Shown here piece after piece: positions 24,556 to 33,141 of a DNA stretch of 39,991 nucleotides; position 1 is the first letter of the stretch; every line of letters starts with the position of its first letter. The notes under the pieces are model-generated. The model worked only from the letters and a program-made list of their open reading frames with translations. It had not been told where the DNA came from and ran no database searches. Source of the stretch: a bacterium (GTDB lineage: Bacteria; Actinomycetota; Acidimicrobiia; Spongiisociales; ZC4RG35); NCBI GenBank assembly GCA_028824015.1, contig JAPPFC010000058.1, positions 1-39,991 on the forward strand. The letters run 5' to 3'. The position numbers and the translations under genes are program-made.

Positions 24556-25626
24556 CTAATGGCCAAGCAGCTGTTTCGGGTTCTCGACCAGGACACGCTC
24601 CAGCGTTGTGTCGTCGACCCCCGCATGACGCAGGGCAGGAACGATATTGCGGAGGATGTGGGCGTATCCGTAGCCTCCGTACCGTATCAGTTGGGTCTTG
24701 TAGCAGGTGTCCTGGGAGATCAGTATTTGATCGCCGTACCCGAGAGCCAGCAGCTGGAGCAATTGTTGGTGACGCTGGGAGTCGTGGCTGTTGTAGCTGA
24801 AGTCGATGGAGTCGTAGTAGTTCTCCAGGCCGAAGTTGTCGAATGAGATGAACACGCCCATATCGGCCACCTGTTTTTGGTAGTCGAGGTTCATGTAGCC
24901 GTCCATGTGACACATGTTGACCTTCCGTGGGTCCACACCGCTGCGTAGTACGAACCGGGCGACCTCGGGAGCGATCCTGCTTCTGGCGCCGAAATAGGGG
25001 TGAATGTAGAGCGGCAGGCCCGTCTGTTTCTGCGCCAGGCATGCGGCTTCGAGGACCTTCCACTCGTCTGGTTCAACGGGTTGGCTGAGGCCGATCTCGC
25101 CGATCACACCGGGTCTGATGCCGGTCCCGTCGATGCCTTCCTCTATTTCGGAGATGATCCGCTCGGCTAGGGACCCGGCACTAGAAGTGCTCACGTACTC
25201 CGGATGGGATGGCTGTATGTAGTACCCGCATCCCGCGATCACATTGACACCTACCCCTGAAGACACTGCCCTGAGGCCGGCCGGGTAGAGGTGCGGTGAT
25301 CGGGGGCGGGGACCGATCGGAGTGGCGTCCACGATGGTCCTCCCGCCGTACTCGGCGAAGTCGGATATCTCAGAGATGGCCAGATCGATGTCGTCAAGGA
25401 CCATGAAGTCGGGGAACTTCGAGTAGTCGCGGCGCCACTCTCCCAGCATGTGAATCTCCGGTGGGCCGTACTGGGCGTCGGGATTGTCCTCCTGGTAAGC
25501 GTGGCGCATATCGAGGAAGATGTGCTCGTGAACGAGTGTTGTTCCGATGTCCGCGACGGCCACCGGGCCGGTCACTGTCATGACGGTTGCTTGCCGTTCT
25601 CCTGAGAGGAGTCCCGATTCCGGCAT
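24556..25626 (-). CDS. Phosphotriesterase-family hydrolase (glutamate type)
   Basis: 356 residues. Metal-site motifs: His33-x-His35 (LVHEHIFLD), Glu177 (GVIGEIGLS) at the place of the carbamylated lysine, His in YIHPYFG, His in NMCHMDGY, and Asp in ISQDTCYK. Glutamate at the bridging position is known from the E. coli phosphotriesterase homology protein, so the site can still bind two metals. The likely substrate is an ester or lactone. The ATG at 25626 is preceded by AAAGGA at six bases; an ATG at 25665 would add 13 unrelated residues. It is a monocistronic gene, slightly richer in A/T than its neighbours, and only a distant paralogue of the operon copy at 16472-17431. Confidence 0.9.
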   Translation of the reverse strand: MPESGLLSGERQATVMTVTGPVAVADIGTTLVHEHIFLDMRHAYQEDNPDAQYGPPEIHMLGEWRRDYSKFPDFMVLDDIDLAISEISDFAEYGGRTIVDATPIGPRPRSPHLYPAGLRAVSSGVGVNVIAGCGYYIQPSHPEYVSTSSAGSLAERIISEIEEGIDGTGIRPGVIGEIGLSQPVEPDEWKVLEAACLAQKQTGLPLYIHPYFGARSRIAPEVARFVLRSGVDPRKVNMCHMDGYMNLDYQKQVADMGVFISFDNFGLENYYDSIDFSYNSHDSQRHQQLLQLLALGYGDQILISQDTCYKTQLIRYGGYGYAHILRNIVPALRHAGVDDTTLERVLVENPKQLLGH

Positions 25627-25782
25627 TGAAGGTCCTTTCGGCGTGGCCAAGCCGTTCTGTCTCACACCTCACCTCAGTCTCCAGCCGCCCGGTTCCAGTA
25701 GGGGAACACCTCGTTTGGGCGCCCTCCTTGGGGATGACGTCGCCACCCTCTGCCCGATCGTGGAAACCGTCTGACCGGTGGT

Positions 25783-25859
25783 TGGTGGAGGTGACGGGAT
25801 TTGAACCCGTGGCCTCTTCGTTGCGAACGAAGCGCTCTGCCGAGCTGAGCTACACCCCC
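25783..25859 (-). tRNA. tRNA-Ala (CGC)
   Basis: Cloverleaf on the minus strand: acceptor GGGGGTG/CACCTCC with the alanine identity pair G3-U70, D-arm TAGCTCAG...GAGC, anticodon stem CTTCG/CGAAG around loop TTCGCAA (anticodon CGC, bases 25823-25825), T-arm with GGTTCAAATCC, and an encoded CCA. Confidence 0.95.
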
Positions 25860-25905
25860 GCGCCGGAAGGCAGTTTACCAGTCCCCGTCATGCCTCCCAG
25901 GGGGT

Positions 25906-26373
25906 TCAGCCGCCTACCACCCGTCTGAGTACCGGATCGGACCGCCCCCTGCTCCCGACGCCCCGGGAGCGGGACACCGAGGCGGACCTGCTCTGCAACT
26001 GGAGCGACAGTCCGTAATAGACGAGCAGCAATGCGTCTATGCCTATGTGGGTGAGCCACCAATTGAGCGAGCGTGTGTACAGTGCGGCCGCCGCGGAGAT
26101 CACCGCCATCGCCAGCAGGAATCCTCTGACGCGGCTACGCCGCGCCGATGCCGCCGACGGCGGTCCCGGAGCACCGGGGACACGCTCCTGATACCCGTTG
26201 TTGCCGGTGACCCGCGCCACCGGAATGACCGTCACCTCCGGAGTCCGGCCACTCTTGGACTGCTGGCGTCCAAAGCTCAGCCGTGAGGACTTGTGAGCCC
26301 CGGTCTTCTTGGGGACCAGATACCATCCCCAAGCCACCAGGATGACAAACAGGGCGATCATCAAAGCGGCCAT
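25906..26373 (-). CDS. Hypothetical membrane protein
   Basis: 155 residues, distal to moaC on the same strand (104-base gap). A first membrane segment at about 2-19 (ALMIALFVILVAWGWYLV) is followed by a basic, Ser/Arg-rich cytoplasmic stretch. Two further hydrophobic segments lie at about 85-102 and 106-126 (WWLTHIGIDALLLVYYGL), and the tail is basic. I recognise no family. Its job is probably unrelated to molybdenum cofactor; it may simply be read through from the operon. No SD is visible before the ATG at 26373, so the start could shift. Confidence 0.6.
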   Translation of the reverse strand: MAALMIALFVILVAWGWYLVPKKTGAHKSSRLSFGRQQSKSGRTPEVTVIPVARVTGNNGYQERVPGAPGPPSAASARRSRVRGFLLAMAVISAAAALYTRSLNWWLTHIGIDALLLVYYGLSLQLQSRSASVSRSRGVGSRGRSDPVLRRVVGG

Positions 26374-26477
26374 AACCGGGATGAGTATACCAAACTCACG
26401 GCCCGGAGGGGCTACGGCCAGGTCGCGTTAAGGACAGTTGAGGGCCTCCGGCGCCGCCGGCCATCCCTCCCTATGCC

Positions 26478-26954
26478 TCACCCCCTCCAATCACCCGACT
26501 TGCCGCCGGTCTTTTCCAGCAATCGGATCGGGCCGATCACCGCTCCCCTATCCAGCCCCTTGACCATGTCATAGAGGGTGAGAGACGCCACGGAGACAGC
26601 CACCATCGCCTCCATCTCCACTCCCGTCCTGGCAGTGGTGCGCACCGCGGCGGTGATGGAGACCCCCTCGGGGGATGGGACCACCCTCACCTCGATCCCC
26701 GAGAGAGGCAAGGGGTGGCAGAGCGGGATGAGTTCGGAAGTGCGCTTGGCGGCCATGATCCCCGCCAACCTCACCGCCGCCAGGGCGTCTCCCTTGGGAA
26801 GCGACCCTTCCAAGAGCGAGCGTCGCACATCGGGACTCAACCGAACGTGGGCCTGCGCCACCGCCCGCCGCATAGTCTCCGGCTTCTCCCCCACCTCCAC
26901 CATCCGCATTTCTCCCTGGGAATCCAGGTGCGAATAGACGAGTTCATCACTCAT
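26478..26954 (-). CDS. moaC: Cyclic pyranopterin monophosphate synthase MoaC
   Basis: 158 residues, full length. With MoaA, MoaC converts GTP-derived 3',8-cyclo-GTP to cyclic pyranopterin monophosphate, the first stage of molybdenum cofactor synthesis. Conserved blocks: KGDALAAVRLAGIMAAKRT, ELIPLCHPLPLSGI, TGVEMEAMVAVSVASLTLYD, MVKGLDRGAVIGPIRL and LLEKTGGKSGDW. The ATG at 26954 follows a strong GGAGG and overlaps the moeA stop by eight bases (ATGAGTGA). moaA, moaE and moaD are not in the window. Confidence 0.96.
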   Translation of the reverse strand: MSDELVYSHLDSQGEMRMVEVGEKPETMRRAVAQAHVRLSPDVRRSLLEGSLPKGDALAAVRLAGIMAAKRTSELIPLCHPLPLSGIEVRVVPSPEGVSITAAVRTTARTGVEMEAMVAVSVASLTLYDMVKGLDRGAVIGPIRLLEKTGGKSGDWRG

Positions 26955-28200
26955 CCGGCGCCTCCTCCTCGGTCCGAGACTCCGGAGACCGCAACATCTC
27001 GACAACCACCGGCTCCCCCTCCCCCACCGAGGCCACGCCTCTGGGAACCACCGCCATGCCATTGGCGACGGCCGCGGCGGACAGCACGTTCGAACCCTGT
27101 CCACCCGAGGAGCGGGCAACCATCCTTCCGTCCTCCAGGCCCACCACCACCCGGACGAAAACGGTCTTCTCCGGGTTGGTGCGGAGGGGGTGTCCGGCCA
27201 GGGCCGGCACCCGCGGCCGGAACAGCGCCCGCGCGCCCATCATCTTCAACAGCGACGGACGGACGAACTGTTCGAAGGCCACCAGCGCCGAGACCGGGTT
27301 GCCGGGCAGGCCGAACAGCGGAGTGCCGTGGATAAGCCCGAATGCGAACGGCTTGGCGGGCTGCATCGCCACCTTCCACAACCCGATATCACCCAGGCTC
27401 GACAGGACTTGTTTCACCAGGTCGTACTCGCCCATGGAGACCCCGCCGGAGGTGACGGTCACATCCGCGGCGGAGGACGCATCCCTCAAAGCGGCCCGCA
27501 GACGATCCTCCTGGTCGGGGATGATCCCCATGTCGACGATCTCGACGCCCACGTCGGACAGCAGGCCCTTCAGGAGAGGACGGTTGGAGTCGCGTATCCC
27601 GCCCGGGGGCAGGCTCTGTGAGTCGACCGGAAAAAGCTCGTCTCCCGTGGAGAGCACCGCCACCCTCGCTCTCCTTCTCACCTCCGGCGCCGAGACGCCG
27701 ATGGTGGCCAGGACCCCGAGGTGGACGGGGCCCAATCGCACTCCGGCCGGCATGACCATCTGACCCTCCTCCAGGTCGCCTCCCGCAGGTCTGACCGCGG
27801 TGTCCATCGCAACCGAGGCCATTATCCTCACCCTGCTGTCCGAAAGCGGCTCGGTGTCCTCCACCTTCACCACGGCCTCCGCCCCTTCGGGGATCGGCGC
27901 GCCGGTCATGATCTTGATGACGCTCCCCGGCCTGACCGAGCCCGACGCCACGTGGCCGGCCGGCACATCCTCTGAGATGTGCAACTCCACCGGTGGGTCC
28001 GCCACATCCGCCACCCTCACCGCATAGCCGTCCATGGCGGAGTTGGCAAAGGAAGGGACCGCATGAGGAGCGGTCACATCGGAGGCCAGGGCCAATCCCT
28101 GCGCCTCGTCTAGGGGGACTTCGACGGCGGGCAGGAGCCGCATCGCGGACAGGACCTCCCGCCGGGCGGCGGCCAGCGGCTTCATCTCCTCGGTCGTCAC
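26947..28200 (-). CDS. moeA: Molybdopterin molybdenumtransferase MoeA
   Basis: 417 residues. MoeA inserts molybdate into adenylylated molybdopterin. The domains are in the usual order: N-terminal VPSFANSAMDGYAVR, the MoCF fold with VLSTGDEL, PPGGIRDSN, TSGGVSMGEYD and GLPGNPVSALVAFEQFVRP, and the C-terminal beta barrel ending in a Glu-rich tail. The GTG start overlaps the plsY stop as GTGA, so the two are translationally coupled. Confidence 0.96.
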   Translation of the reverse strand: MTTEEMKPLAAARREVLSAMRLLPAVEVPLDEAQGLALASDVTAPHAVPSFANSAMDGYAVRVADVADPPVELHISEDVPAGHVASGSVRPGSVIKIMTGAPIPEGAEAVVKVEDTEPLSDSRVRIMASVAMDTAVRPAGGDLEEGQMVMPAGVRLGPVHLGVLATIGVSAPEVRRRARVAVLSTGDELFPVDSQSLPPGGIRDSNRPLLKGLLSDVGVEIVDMGIIPDQEDRLRAALRDASSAADVTVTSGGVSMGEYDLVKQVLSSLGDIGLWKVAMQPAKPFAFGLIHGTPLFGLPGNPVSALVAFEQFVRPSLLKMMGARALFRPRVPALAGHPLRTNPEKTVFVRVVVGLEDGRMVARSSGGQGSNVLSAAAVANGMAVVPRGVASVGEGEPVVVEMLRSPESRTEEEAPDE

Positions 28201-28799
28201 GCCGTATCCGACCCGGACCTTCTCTCCCTCCAGGTGTCAAGATTGGACCTGTGGCGGAAGAGGATCAGCACCACGGCCAGCAGCAGCCAGGACAGTGCGG
28301 GAAGTTCCATACCCCGCCAGTACCCGATCGGCAGGTAGGCGATGGCCACCGAGCAGGATCCGGCCGCAGGGAACTTCGCCACCCTGGCCACCAGACCCCA
28401 CACCACGGCCGCCACGACCGTCACGAGGGGCAGGATGAAGAGCATCGCTCCGAAGAGGGTCGCCATTCCCTTGCCGCCCTGGAACCTGTGGAAGACCGGA
28501 TAGCAGTGTCCGATCACCGCGGCGGTCCCGGCCAGCATCACCACCCAAGACGTGACCGGATCGACCGATCCCGCCGCCAACCAGCCGAGGTAGGCAGCCA
28601 CCACCCCCTTCAGCAGGTCGCCTAACAGCACCAGGATCCCCGGAACCATCCCCACCACCCGGAACACGTTGGCGGTTCCGGGATTGCCGCTCCCCTCCGA
28701 GCGGATGTCGACGCCGTGAAGGCGCGCCACGAAAATGGCGAAGTCGATCGAACCAATCAGATAGGCGAGGGCGACGGCCGCCCAGACGGGTAACTCCAT
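28197..28799 (-). CDS. plsY: Glycerol-3-phosphate acyltransferase PlsY
   Basis: 200 residues, multi-pass membrane enzyme that transfers an acyl group from acyl phosphate to glycerol-3-phosphate, starting phospholipid synthesis. Motifs: SGNPGTANVFRV in the first cytoplasmic loop and HRFQGGKGMAT in the second; five or more hydrophobic segments. The ATG at 28799 fits the family N-terminus (MELPVWAAVALAYLIGSIDF); a longer frame upstream is not conserved-looking. First gene of plsY-moeA-moaC, divergent from the FmdB-type gene. Confidence 0.94.
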   Translation of the reverse strand: MELPVWAAVALAYLIGSIDFAIFVARLHGVDIRSEGSGNPGTANVFRVVGMVPGILVLLGDLLKGVVAAYLGWLAAGSVDPVTSWVVMLAGTAAVIGHCYPVFHRFQGGKGMATLFGAMLFILPLVTVVAAVVWGLVARVAKFPAAGSCSVAIAYLPIGYWRGMELPALSWLLLAVVLILFRHRSNLDTWRERRSGSDTA

Positions 28800-28886
28800 A
28801 ATTGAAATCCAGTTTATGCCCCAAGGCCGCAGGGAGGTATCCTGGTTGTCGATTCCCACCGCGTAACCGAGCCGGATCGTCACGCC

Positions 28887-29201
28887 ATGCCCACCTATGA
28901 ATACCTTTGTCGCCAGTGCGGGGACAGCCTGGAGGTGTGGCAGTCGTTCAAGGATGATCCCCTGACCCGGCACGAATCATGCGGGGGGCCGCTGCGAAAG
29001 GTGTTTCACGCCCGGGGAGTGGTCTTCAAGGGATCAGGGTTCTACGTGACCGACTCCCGGAAGCCGAATCCCGCCTCGGCCGGGACCAACGGAAAGTCCT
29101 CCGCCGAACAGAAGAGCGGGGACGCCTCCTCCGACTCCAAATCGGCAACCGACAAATCCTCCGTCAGCGCTTCGAAGAGCGGGAATTCCTCTTCCGAATA
29201 G
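28887..29201 (+). CDS. FmdB-type zinc ribbon protein
   Basis: 104 residues. The N-terminal half is the FmdB zinc ribbon: MPTYEYLCRQCGDSLEVWQS with Cys pairs CRQC and a later CGGPLRKVFHARGVVFKGSGFYVTDSR. The rest is a low-complexity Ser/Lys/Ala tail, as is common in actinobacterial members. FmdB was named for a regulatory link to formamidase genes, but most homologues have no assigned function. It is divergent from plsY, with an 87-base shared upstream gap and no evident SD. Confidence 0.9.
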   Translation: MPTYEYLCRQCGDSLEVWQSFKDDPLTRHESCGGPLRKVFHARGVVFKGSGFYVTDSRKPNPASAGTNGKSSAEQKSGDASSDSKSATDKSSVSASKSGNSSSE

Positions 29202-29308
29202 CCCCAATCAGGCGCCCCCAGGAGACCAGGGAAACAATTCGGTGAGTCGCGACAACTTCTCGGTCTCCACCCCCGCCCCCGTTGGGCCCGGTTACACCAT
29301 CTTGTGGG

Positions 29309-29845
29309 ATGATGTGGTTTGCGCCCCGCCCCTACCTCAAATGGGCGGGAGCGGCGGCAATTGTGGGGGTGTCATGGTTGATACAGGTGATGCCCTCACC
29401 GGTGACCCTGCACCCCTTCGCCAGGGTGGACATTCCGGCGGGCGCCCGGCTTTCGGGAGATCTGTTCGAGTACCGGGAGATACCCGAAGGGGTTCTGCCG
29501 GAGGCAGCCATCCACGGCGTGTCGGCCGTGCCGCTGTCCAGGGGCGACCCCCTCACGGCGGCGGTCATTGCCCGCACGGAGACCGCGGTTCCCGACGGAT
29601 GGTGGGCCGTTGAGTTGGAGACGCCGCCGGGGCTCCTGGCAGGTGGTCATGTGCTCTTGGTGGCGGGGGGCGACGGCCTCTCGGCGGCTACAGAACCAAT
29701 TCCGGGAGTTGTGATCCGGCCGATGGCCGAGGGTCGGGAACCCGGGGAGATGGCGCTGATAGCGGTACCGGGGGATCAACTGGCCCGGGTCTCGACCGCC
29801 TCGGCCTACGGAACCCTCACGGTGGCGGTGGCGCCGGGCCGCTAG
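29309..29845 (+). CDS. SAF-domain membrane-anchored protein
   Basis: 178 residues. An N-terminal membrane segment (about 11-27, WAGAAAIVGVSWLIQVM) leads into a SAF/CpaB-like beta-clip domain: ARVDIPAGARLSGDLFEYRE and LSRGDPLTAAVIAR. The remainder is beta-rich with no recognised signature. SAF domains occur in pilus assembly (CpaB) and flagellar basal-body proteins; the nearby Tad locus has its own CpaB, so this may be an accessory or a relative with another role. It lies 10 bases before uppP. The start could be either of two adjacent ATGs at 29309 and 29312. Confidence 0.7.
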   Translation: MMWFAPRPYLKWAGAAAIVGVSWLIQVMPSPVTLHPFARVDIPAGARLSGDLFEYREIPEGVLPEAAIHGVSAVPLSRGDPLTAAVIARTETAVPDGWWAVELETPPGLLAGGHVLLVAGGDGLSAATEPIPGVVIRPMAEGREPGEMALIAVPGDQLARVSTASAYGTLTVAVAPGR

Positions 29846-29855
29846 CGTCTCCTCC

Positions 29856-30629
29856 ATGATCAACGCGGTTAGCTGGGGGATCATCCAGGGACTCACGGAA
29901 TTCCTGCCCGTCTCCTCCAGCGGACATCTGGTGCTCATCCCGGCCCTGCTGTCGGAGGCGGGGCTGTCGGTCTCCACTCCGTCGCTGGCGCAGAGCGCAT
30001 TCCTGCACCTGGGAACCCTGGCGGCGGTGGTCTTCTTCTACCGGAGAGACCTGGGAGGACTGTTGAGGTTCAGAAGTTCCCCGAAGGCCCGGCACCTGTG
30101 GGGTCTGCTGATTGTGGGAACCGCACCCGCCGCACTGGGGCTCCTGGTCGAGGACCTGGTGGAAACCGCCCAGGACAACACCACCGCCGTCTCGATGGCG
30201 CTCGGGTTCACGACCGCAGTGCTGCTGGTGGGTCAGAGGCTCCGAGTACGGACCGGGCGCCTTGAGAAGGCTGGGTACCGGGACGGACTGTGGGTGGGAG
30301 TGGCCCAGGTGCTGGCCTTCATGCCGGGCGTCTCCCGCTCGGCGGTCACGATCACCGCCGGGATGGCGCGGGGTCTCTCCCCGGAGGAGGCGACCCGCTA
30401 TTCCTTCCTCCTGGCCGTCCCGGCCATTGCGGCTGCCGGGGCGCGGTCGATGACCGGCATGGACCTGACCACCGAGTCCCTGGGACCCGACCTCGTGGGC
30501 CTGGGGGTGGCGGCGGTGGTGGGGTACTTCTCGATAGTGGGCCTGTTGTCGTTGATCCGGCGGATCGGGCTAGCGCCGTTCGCGGCCTACACCGCCGCCC
30601 TGGCCGTGGTGGGCCTCTACATCCTTTAG
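29856..30629 (+). CDS. uppP: Undecaprenyl-diphosphatase UppP (BacA type)
   Basis: 257 residues, integral membrane phosphatase that recycles undecaprenyl diphosphate for peptidoglycan and wall polymer synthesis and can give bacitracin resistance. Motifs: IQGLTEFLPVSSSGHLVL at the N-terminus and MPGVSRSAVTITAGMARG around residue 155, both needed for catalysis. About eight hydrophobic segments. It is probably cotranscribed with the SAF-domain gene and converges on the last tad gene 24 bases away. Confidence 0.96.
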   Translation: MINAVSWGIIQGLTEFLPVSSSGHLVLIPALLSEAGLSVSTPSLAQSAFLHLGTLAAVVFFYRRDLGGLLRFRSSPKARHLWGLLIVGTAPAALGLLVEDLVETAQDNTTAVSMALGFTTAVLLVGQRLRVRTGRLEKAGYRDGLWVGVAQVLAFMPGVSRSAVTITAGMARGLSPEEATRYSFLLAVPAIAAAGARSMTGMDLTTESLGPDLVGLGVAAVVGYFSIVGLLSLIRRIGLAPFAAYTAALAVVGLYIL

Positions 30630-30653
30630 GAATAGTCACCCCTCACCCAATCC

Positions 30654-31085
30654 TCAGCCGACCAGGTGCGGCCTCGAGGTGGCGGAAACCGTTATCCGGA
30701 TACGGTCAGACTGCACTCCCAGCGCCAGCAGGGTGAGTGCCACCGAACCCGACACCCGCACCGTCACATTGCGTAGATCGGAGTCGAACAGGATCTCCGG
30801 GGATCCGTCCAGGAGGCCGACCCCGGGATGGCGGGAGGCCAGGCCTCTGCCCAACTGCCTCGCCCGGTCGGGATCCAGCCGGACCTGGCCCGTGTCCCGC
30901 CAGTGGGATTCGGAGATGCCCGAAGCCGCTCCGGTGGCAATCGCCTCCGCCACCCCCACCAGCCGGGCGCGCATCGCTACCACCGACCACAGGTCGAGCC
31001 CCATCCCTCCCACCACCAGAAGACAGATCCCAAGGCCCAGAAGCCACAGGGTGATCGATCCCCCCTGACGCTGTCGTCCCGTCAT
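30654..31085 (-). CDS. TadG-like pilus assembly protein
   Basis: 143 residues, last gene of the Tad operon. RQGGSITLWLLGLGICLLVVGGMGL is the N-terminal membrane segment of the Tad/TadG-like pseudopilin group, followed by an exposed domain. It starts with ATGA overlapping the stop of the preceding TadE-like gene, which implies coupled translation. It is shorter than classical TadG and has no von Willebrand domain, as is usual in actinobacterial loci. Confidence 0.8.
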   Translation of the reverse strand: MTGRQRQGGSITLWLLGLGICLLVVGGMGLDLWSVVAMRARLVGVAEAIATGAASGISESHWRDTGQVRLDPDRARQLGRGLASRHPGVGLLDGSPEILFDSDLRNVTVRVSGSVALTLLALGVQSDRIRITVSATSRPHLVG

Positions 31086-31528
31086 CGGGTGGAGCGGTAA
31101 AGGCCGACTGTCTCGGTGTGGGAAGCCCTGGTCGTCAGGTTTCCCACCTCACCGTAGGGAGTGACAAGAGCCGGGATCCCCACGGTGACGGTCACCGTGA
31201 ACTCTCTGCCCTTCACCGGCGAACCGCAACCCGACCCGGGCCGTTCCGTGACGGGGCGGATCGCTCGGCCACAGAAGCCGACCCCCACATCGCTCACCTG
31301 CAAGCCGTGATTGCGAGCGATTTCGGCGATCAGAGCCACGACTCCCTCCTCCGAACCGTCCGATAGCACCAACTCCCGGCCCGCCTCCACGGCCGCGATC
31401 CTCACGAACACCATCCTCTGGAGATAGGCGCCGAAGGAGAGCGACAGAAGGGCGATGGGTATGAGGATCAGGCCGATGCCCAGCACCACCTCGATGGGCG
31501 CCGAGCCCCGCTCCGCTTCGGGGTTCAT
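31082..31528 (-). CDS. TadE-like pilus pseudopilin 2
   Basis: 148 residues. The N-terminus MNPEAERGSAPIEVVLGIGLILIPIALL is a pseudopilin leader: RGSAPIE has Glu at +5 after a likely Gly cleavage site, then a hydrophobic helix. The exposed part has two Cys (FCGRA, GCGSP). Its ATG overlaps the preceding TGA by one base (TGATG). A much longer upstream frame is an artefact of the neighbouring gene. Confidence 0.85.
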   Translation of the reverse strand: MNPEAERGSAPIEVVLGIGLILIPIALLSLSFGAYLQRMVFVRIAAVEAGRELVLSDGSEEGVVALIAEIARNHGLQVSDVGVGFCGRAIRPVTERPGSGCGSPVKGREFTVTVTVGIPALVTPYGEVGNLTTRASHTETVGLYRSTR

Positions 31529-31926
31529 CACTCCCGCTCCACGGCGGCGGTGGCCGCCATCTGGAATCGGAACTCGGGGATGCCGGGCAGCCAGGCGGGA
31601 AACACCACCTCCGCCAAGGCCATGGTCCGGCGCGAGTCCCCCTCGCACCGGTAGGACACCCCGGATCCCATCGCCCCTCCCAAGAGGCCGCCCAGCACCT
31701 CCCGGATTCGATCTTGGCAAGCGGATCCCGAGGCCCCATAGCGGGCGCCGTGGCGGGCGCCCTCATCCAGGGCCGCCCGGACCACTCCCCGACCGTACTG
31801 GACCGCCATCAGGTTGGCCAACAGCACAAAGAACAGCATCGAGAAGCCCACCGCCACTATGAAACCCGCGGTCGCGAACCCGTCCGAGGGACCCCGGTCC
31901 CGCCTCGGGCCCGAACCGACCGTCAC
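31528..31926 (-). CDS. TadE-like pilus pseudopilin 1
   Basis: 132 residues. DGFATAGFIVAVGFSMLFFVLL is the TadE-type leader and helix, followed by QYGRGVVRAALDEGARHGARYG, a pattern common to actinobacterial TadE-like proteins, and a Cys pair. The GTG start has GGAGGT seven bases upstream. It lies 34 bases after the pilin gene. Confidence 0.85.
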   Translation of the reverse strand: MTVGSGPRRDRGPSDGFATAGFIVAVGFSMLFFVLLANLMAVQYGRGVVRAALDEGARHGARYGASGSACQDRIREVLGGLLGGAMGSGVSYRCEGDSRRTMALAEVVFPAWLPGIPEFRFQMAATAAVERE

Positions 31927-31960
31927 CTAAAGAACCTCCCTTCCCTGGGGTTCTTCGGTG

Positions 31961-32161
31961 TCACTTCTTCAAGTCGGCAGAGAGTTGCGCGCGGATCCAG
32001 CCCACGATGTCGGTGCCCAGAGTCTGCAGAAGAGCCCAGATGGCCAGCAACGCCACTATGGCCAGCGCCGCGTTTCCCAGCAATTCCGCGGTGCTAAGGC
32101 CACGCTCCTCGCGTTTCATCCGCCGGAATATCTCCCCCATCATTACAAATGCCGTCGTCAT
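31961..32161 (-). CDS. Flp-type pilin (short, DUF4244-like)
   Basis: 66 residues. A basic leader (RRMKREERG) precedes LSTAELLGNAALAIVALLAI. Cleavage after Gly would leave Glu at +5, the hallmark of type IV prepilins handled by a TadV-type peptidase. The mature part is about 43 residues, almost all one helix, so this is the probable major subunit of the Tad pilus. AAGGAG lies ten bases before the ATG. No prepilin peptidase gene is in the window. Confidence 0.85.
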   Translation of the reverse strand: MTTAFVMMGEIFRRMKREERGLSTAELLGNAALAIVALLAIWALLQTLGTDIVGWIRAQLSADLKK

Positions 32162-32190
32162 CACTTGGTTTCTCCTTTCTCGTCCTGGGT

Positions 32191-33141
32191 TCATGTCCAA
32201 CCAAGAATCAACTGGGGAAGCGGAGCAGCCACGAACAGCAGCATCACCGGCGCCAGGATGGCGATGGTGGGGATCAGCATGGCCGAGCGTCTCTTGACCG
32301 CGGATCGTCGAAGCTCATCCCGGCGGGCCCGGCGGGCGTCGTCCGCCAGGACCCGAAGGCCCGCCGCCAGATCCACCCCCATCTCCTCGGATGAGGCCAA
32401 CAGTTTGTAGGTCCGGGCACAGTAAGACTCGGGGGTGATCTCGGCCAATCGTCTGAATGCCTGGGCGGCGCTCATTCCCGAACGGTGCATGCGAAGGGCG
32501 GTTCCCAACTCTCCGACTACCTCACCCCTGCCGCGGGCGGTCATCTCCCCCACCGCGTGCATGACTCCGCTCCCCGAACGGACCCGGATCGCCAAGAGTT
32601 GGTTGACGGTGGAGATCTCGATCTTCATCATCGAACGACGGCGCTCCACCGCCCGGTCCAGCCGGCCCCGGACCCTGAAGGACCCCAAAAAGCCCCCGCC
32701 GATGGAGGCAGCCAGCACGACCGGAGTGGACTGGCGAAGCACCAACATGGTCCCGGCCCCCATGCCGGCGAACATGGCCGCAGTCCCCAGGACGGCCAAC
32801 CGATAGGAGGCCACCCGGTCCCGGTCATCCAGGCCCGGGTAGAAGCGGGCCTGCCGCAGGCGGAGGATCAACTGCCCCTCCCCCATCCGGTCGGCGACCC
32901 TCCCCACTCCATGGGCAGCCGAGAGAATCATCGGACCGAACAGTCTCACCGGAGCAGATCCCGCGGTTCGACCGAACGGCAGGCCGGGGTCGTAAGCAGC
33001 CCCCGGCAAGCCGCCCGTCCCCGCATAGGGACGCACCCGGGCGCTCAGGCGCTTGCGGAGGGGGAAGAGCCTGAGCATCGCTCCCATCACCGTGATCGAG
33101 GTGAACAGGGCCGCCACCAGATGTGCGGGCTGGTCTACCAC
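32191..33141 (-). CDS. tadC: Tad pilus inner membrane platform protein TadC
   Basis: 316 residues with a type II secretion F domain in the C-terminal half (RSGSGVMHAVGEM, SGMSAAQAFRRLAE, SEEMGVDLAAGLRVLADD, RDELRRSAVKRRSAMLIP) and four hydrophobic segments. TadC and TadB together form the membrane platform on which the pilus is assembled. The GTG start overlaps the tadB stop by seven bases. Confidence 0.9.
   Translation of the reverse strand: MVDQPAHLVAALFTSITVMGAMLRLFPLRKRLSARVRPYAGTGGLPGAAYDPGLPFGRTAGSAPVRLFGPMILSAAHGVGRVADRMGEGQLILRLRQARFYPGLDDRDRVASYRLAVLGTAAMFAGMGAGTMLVLRQSTPVVLAASIGGGFLGSFRVRGRLDRAVERRRSMMKIEISTVNQLLAIRVRSGSGVMHAVGEMTARGRGEVVGELGTALRMHRSGMSAAQAFRRLAEITPESYCARTYKLLASSEEMGVDLAAGLRVLADDARRARRDELRRSAVKRRSAMLIPTIAILAPVMLLFVAAPLPQLILGWT

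Noticed and set aside
26440-26462. GC-rich imperfect hairpin after moaC as a terminator
   Set aside because: Pairing is broken and no T tract follows, so it may be only local GC-richness.
26955-27119. Upstream extension of moaC
   Set aside because: It lies inside moeA in another frame, and the internal ATG has a strong ribosome site and the family N-terminus.
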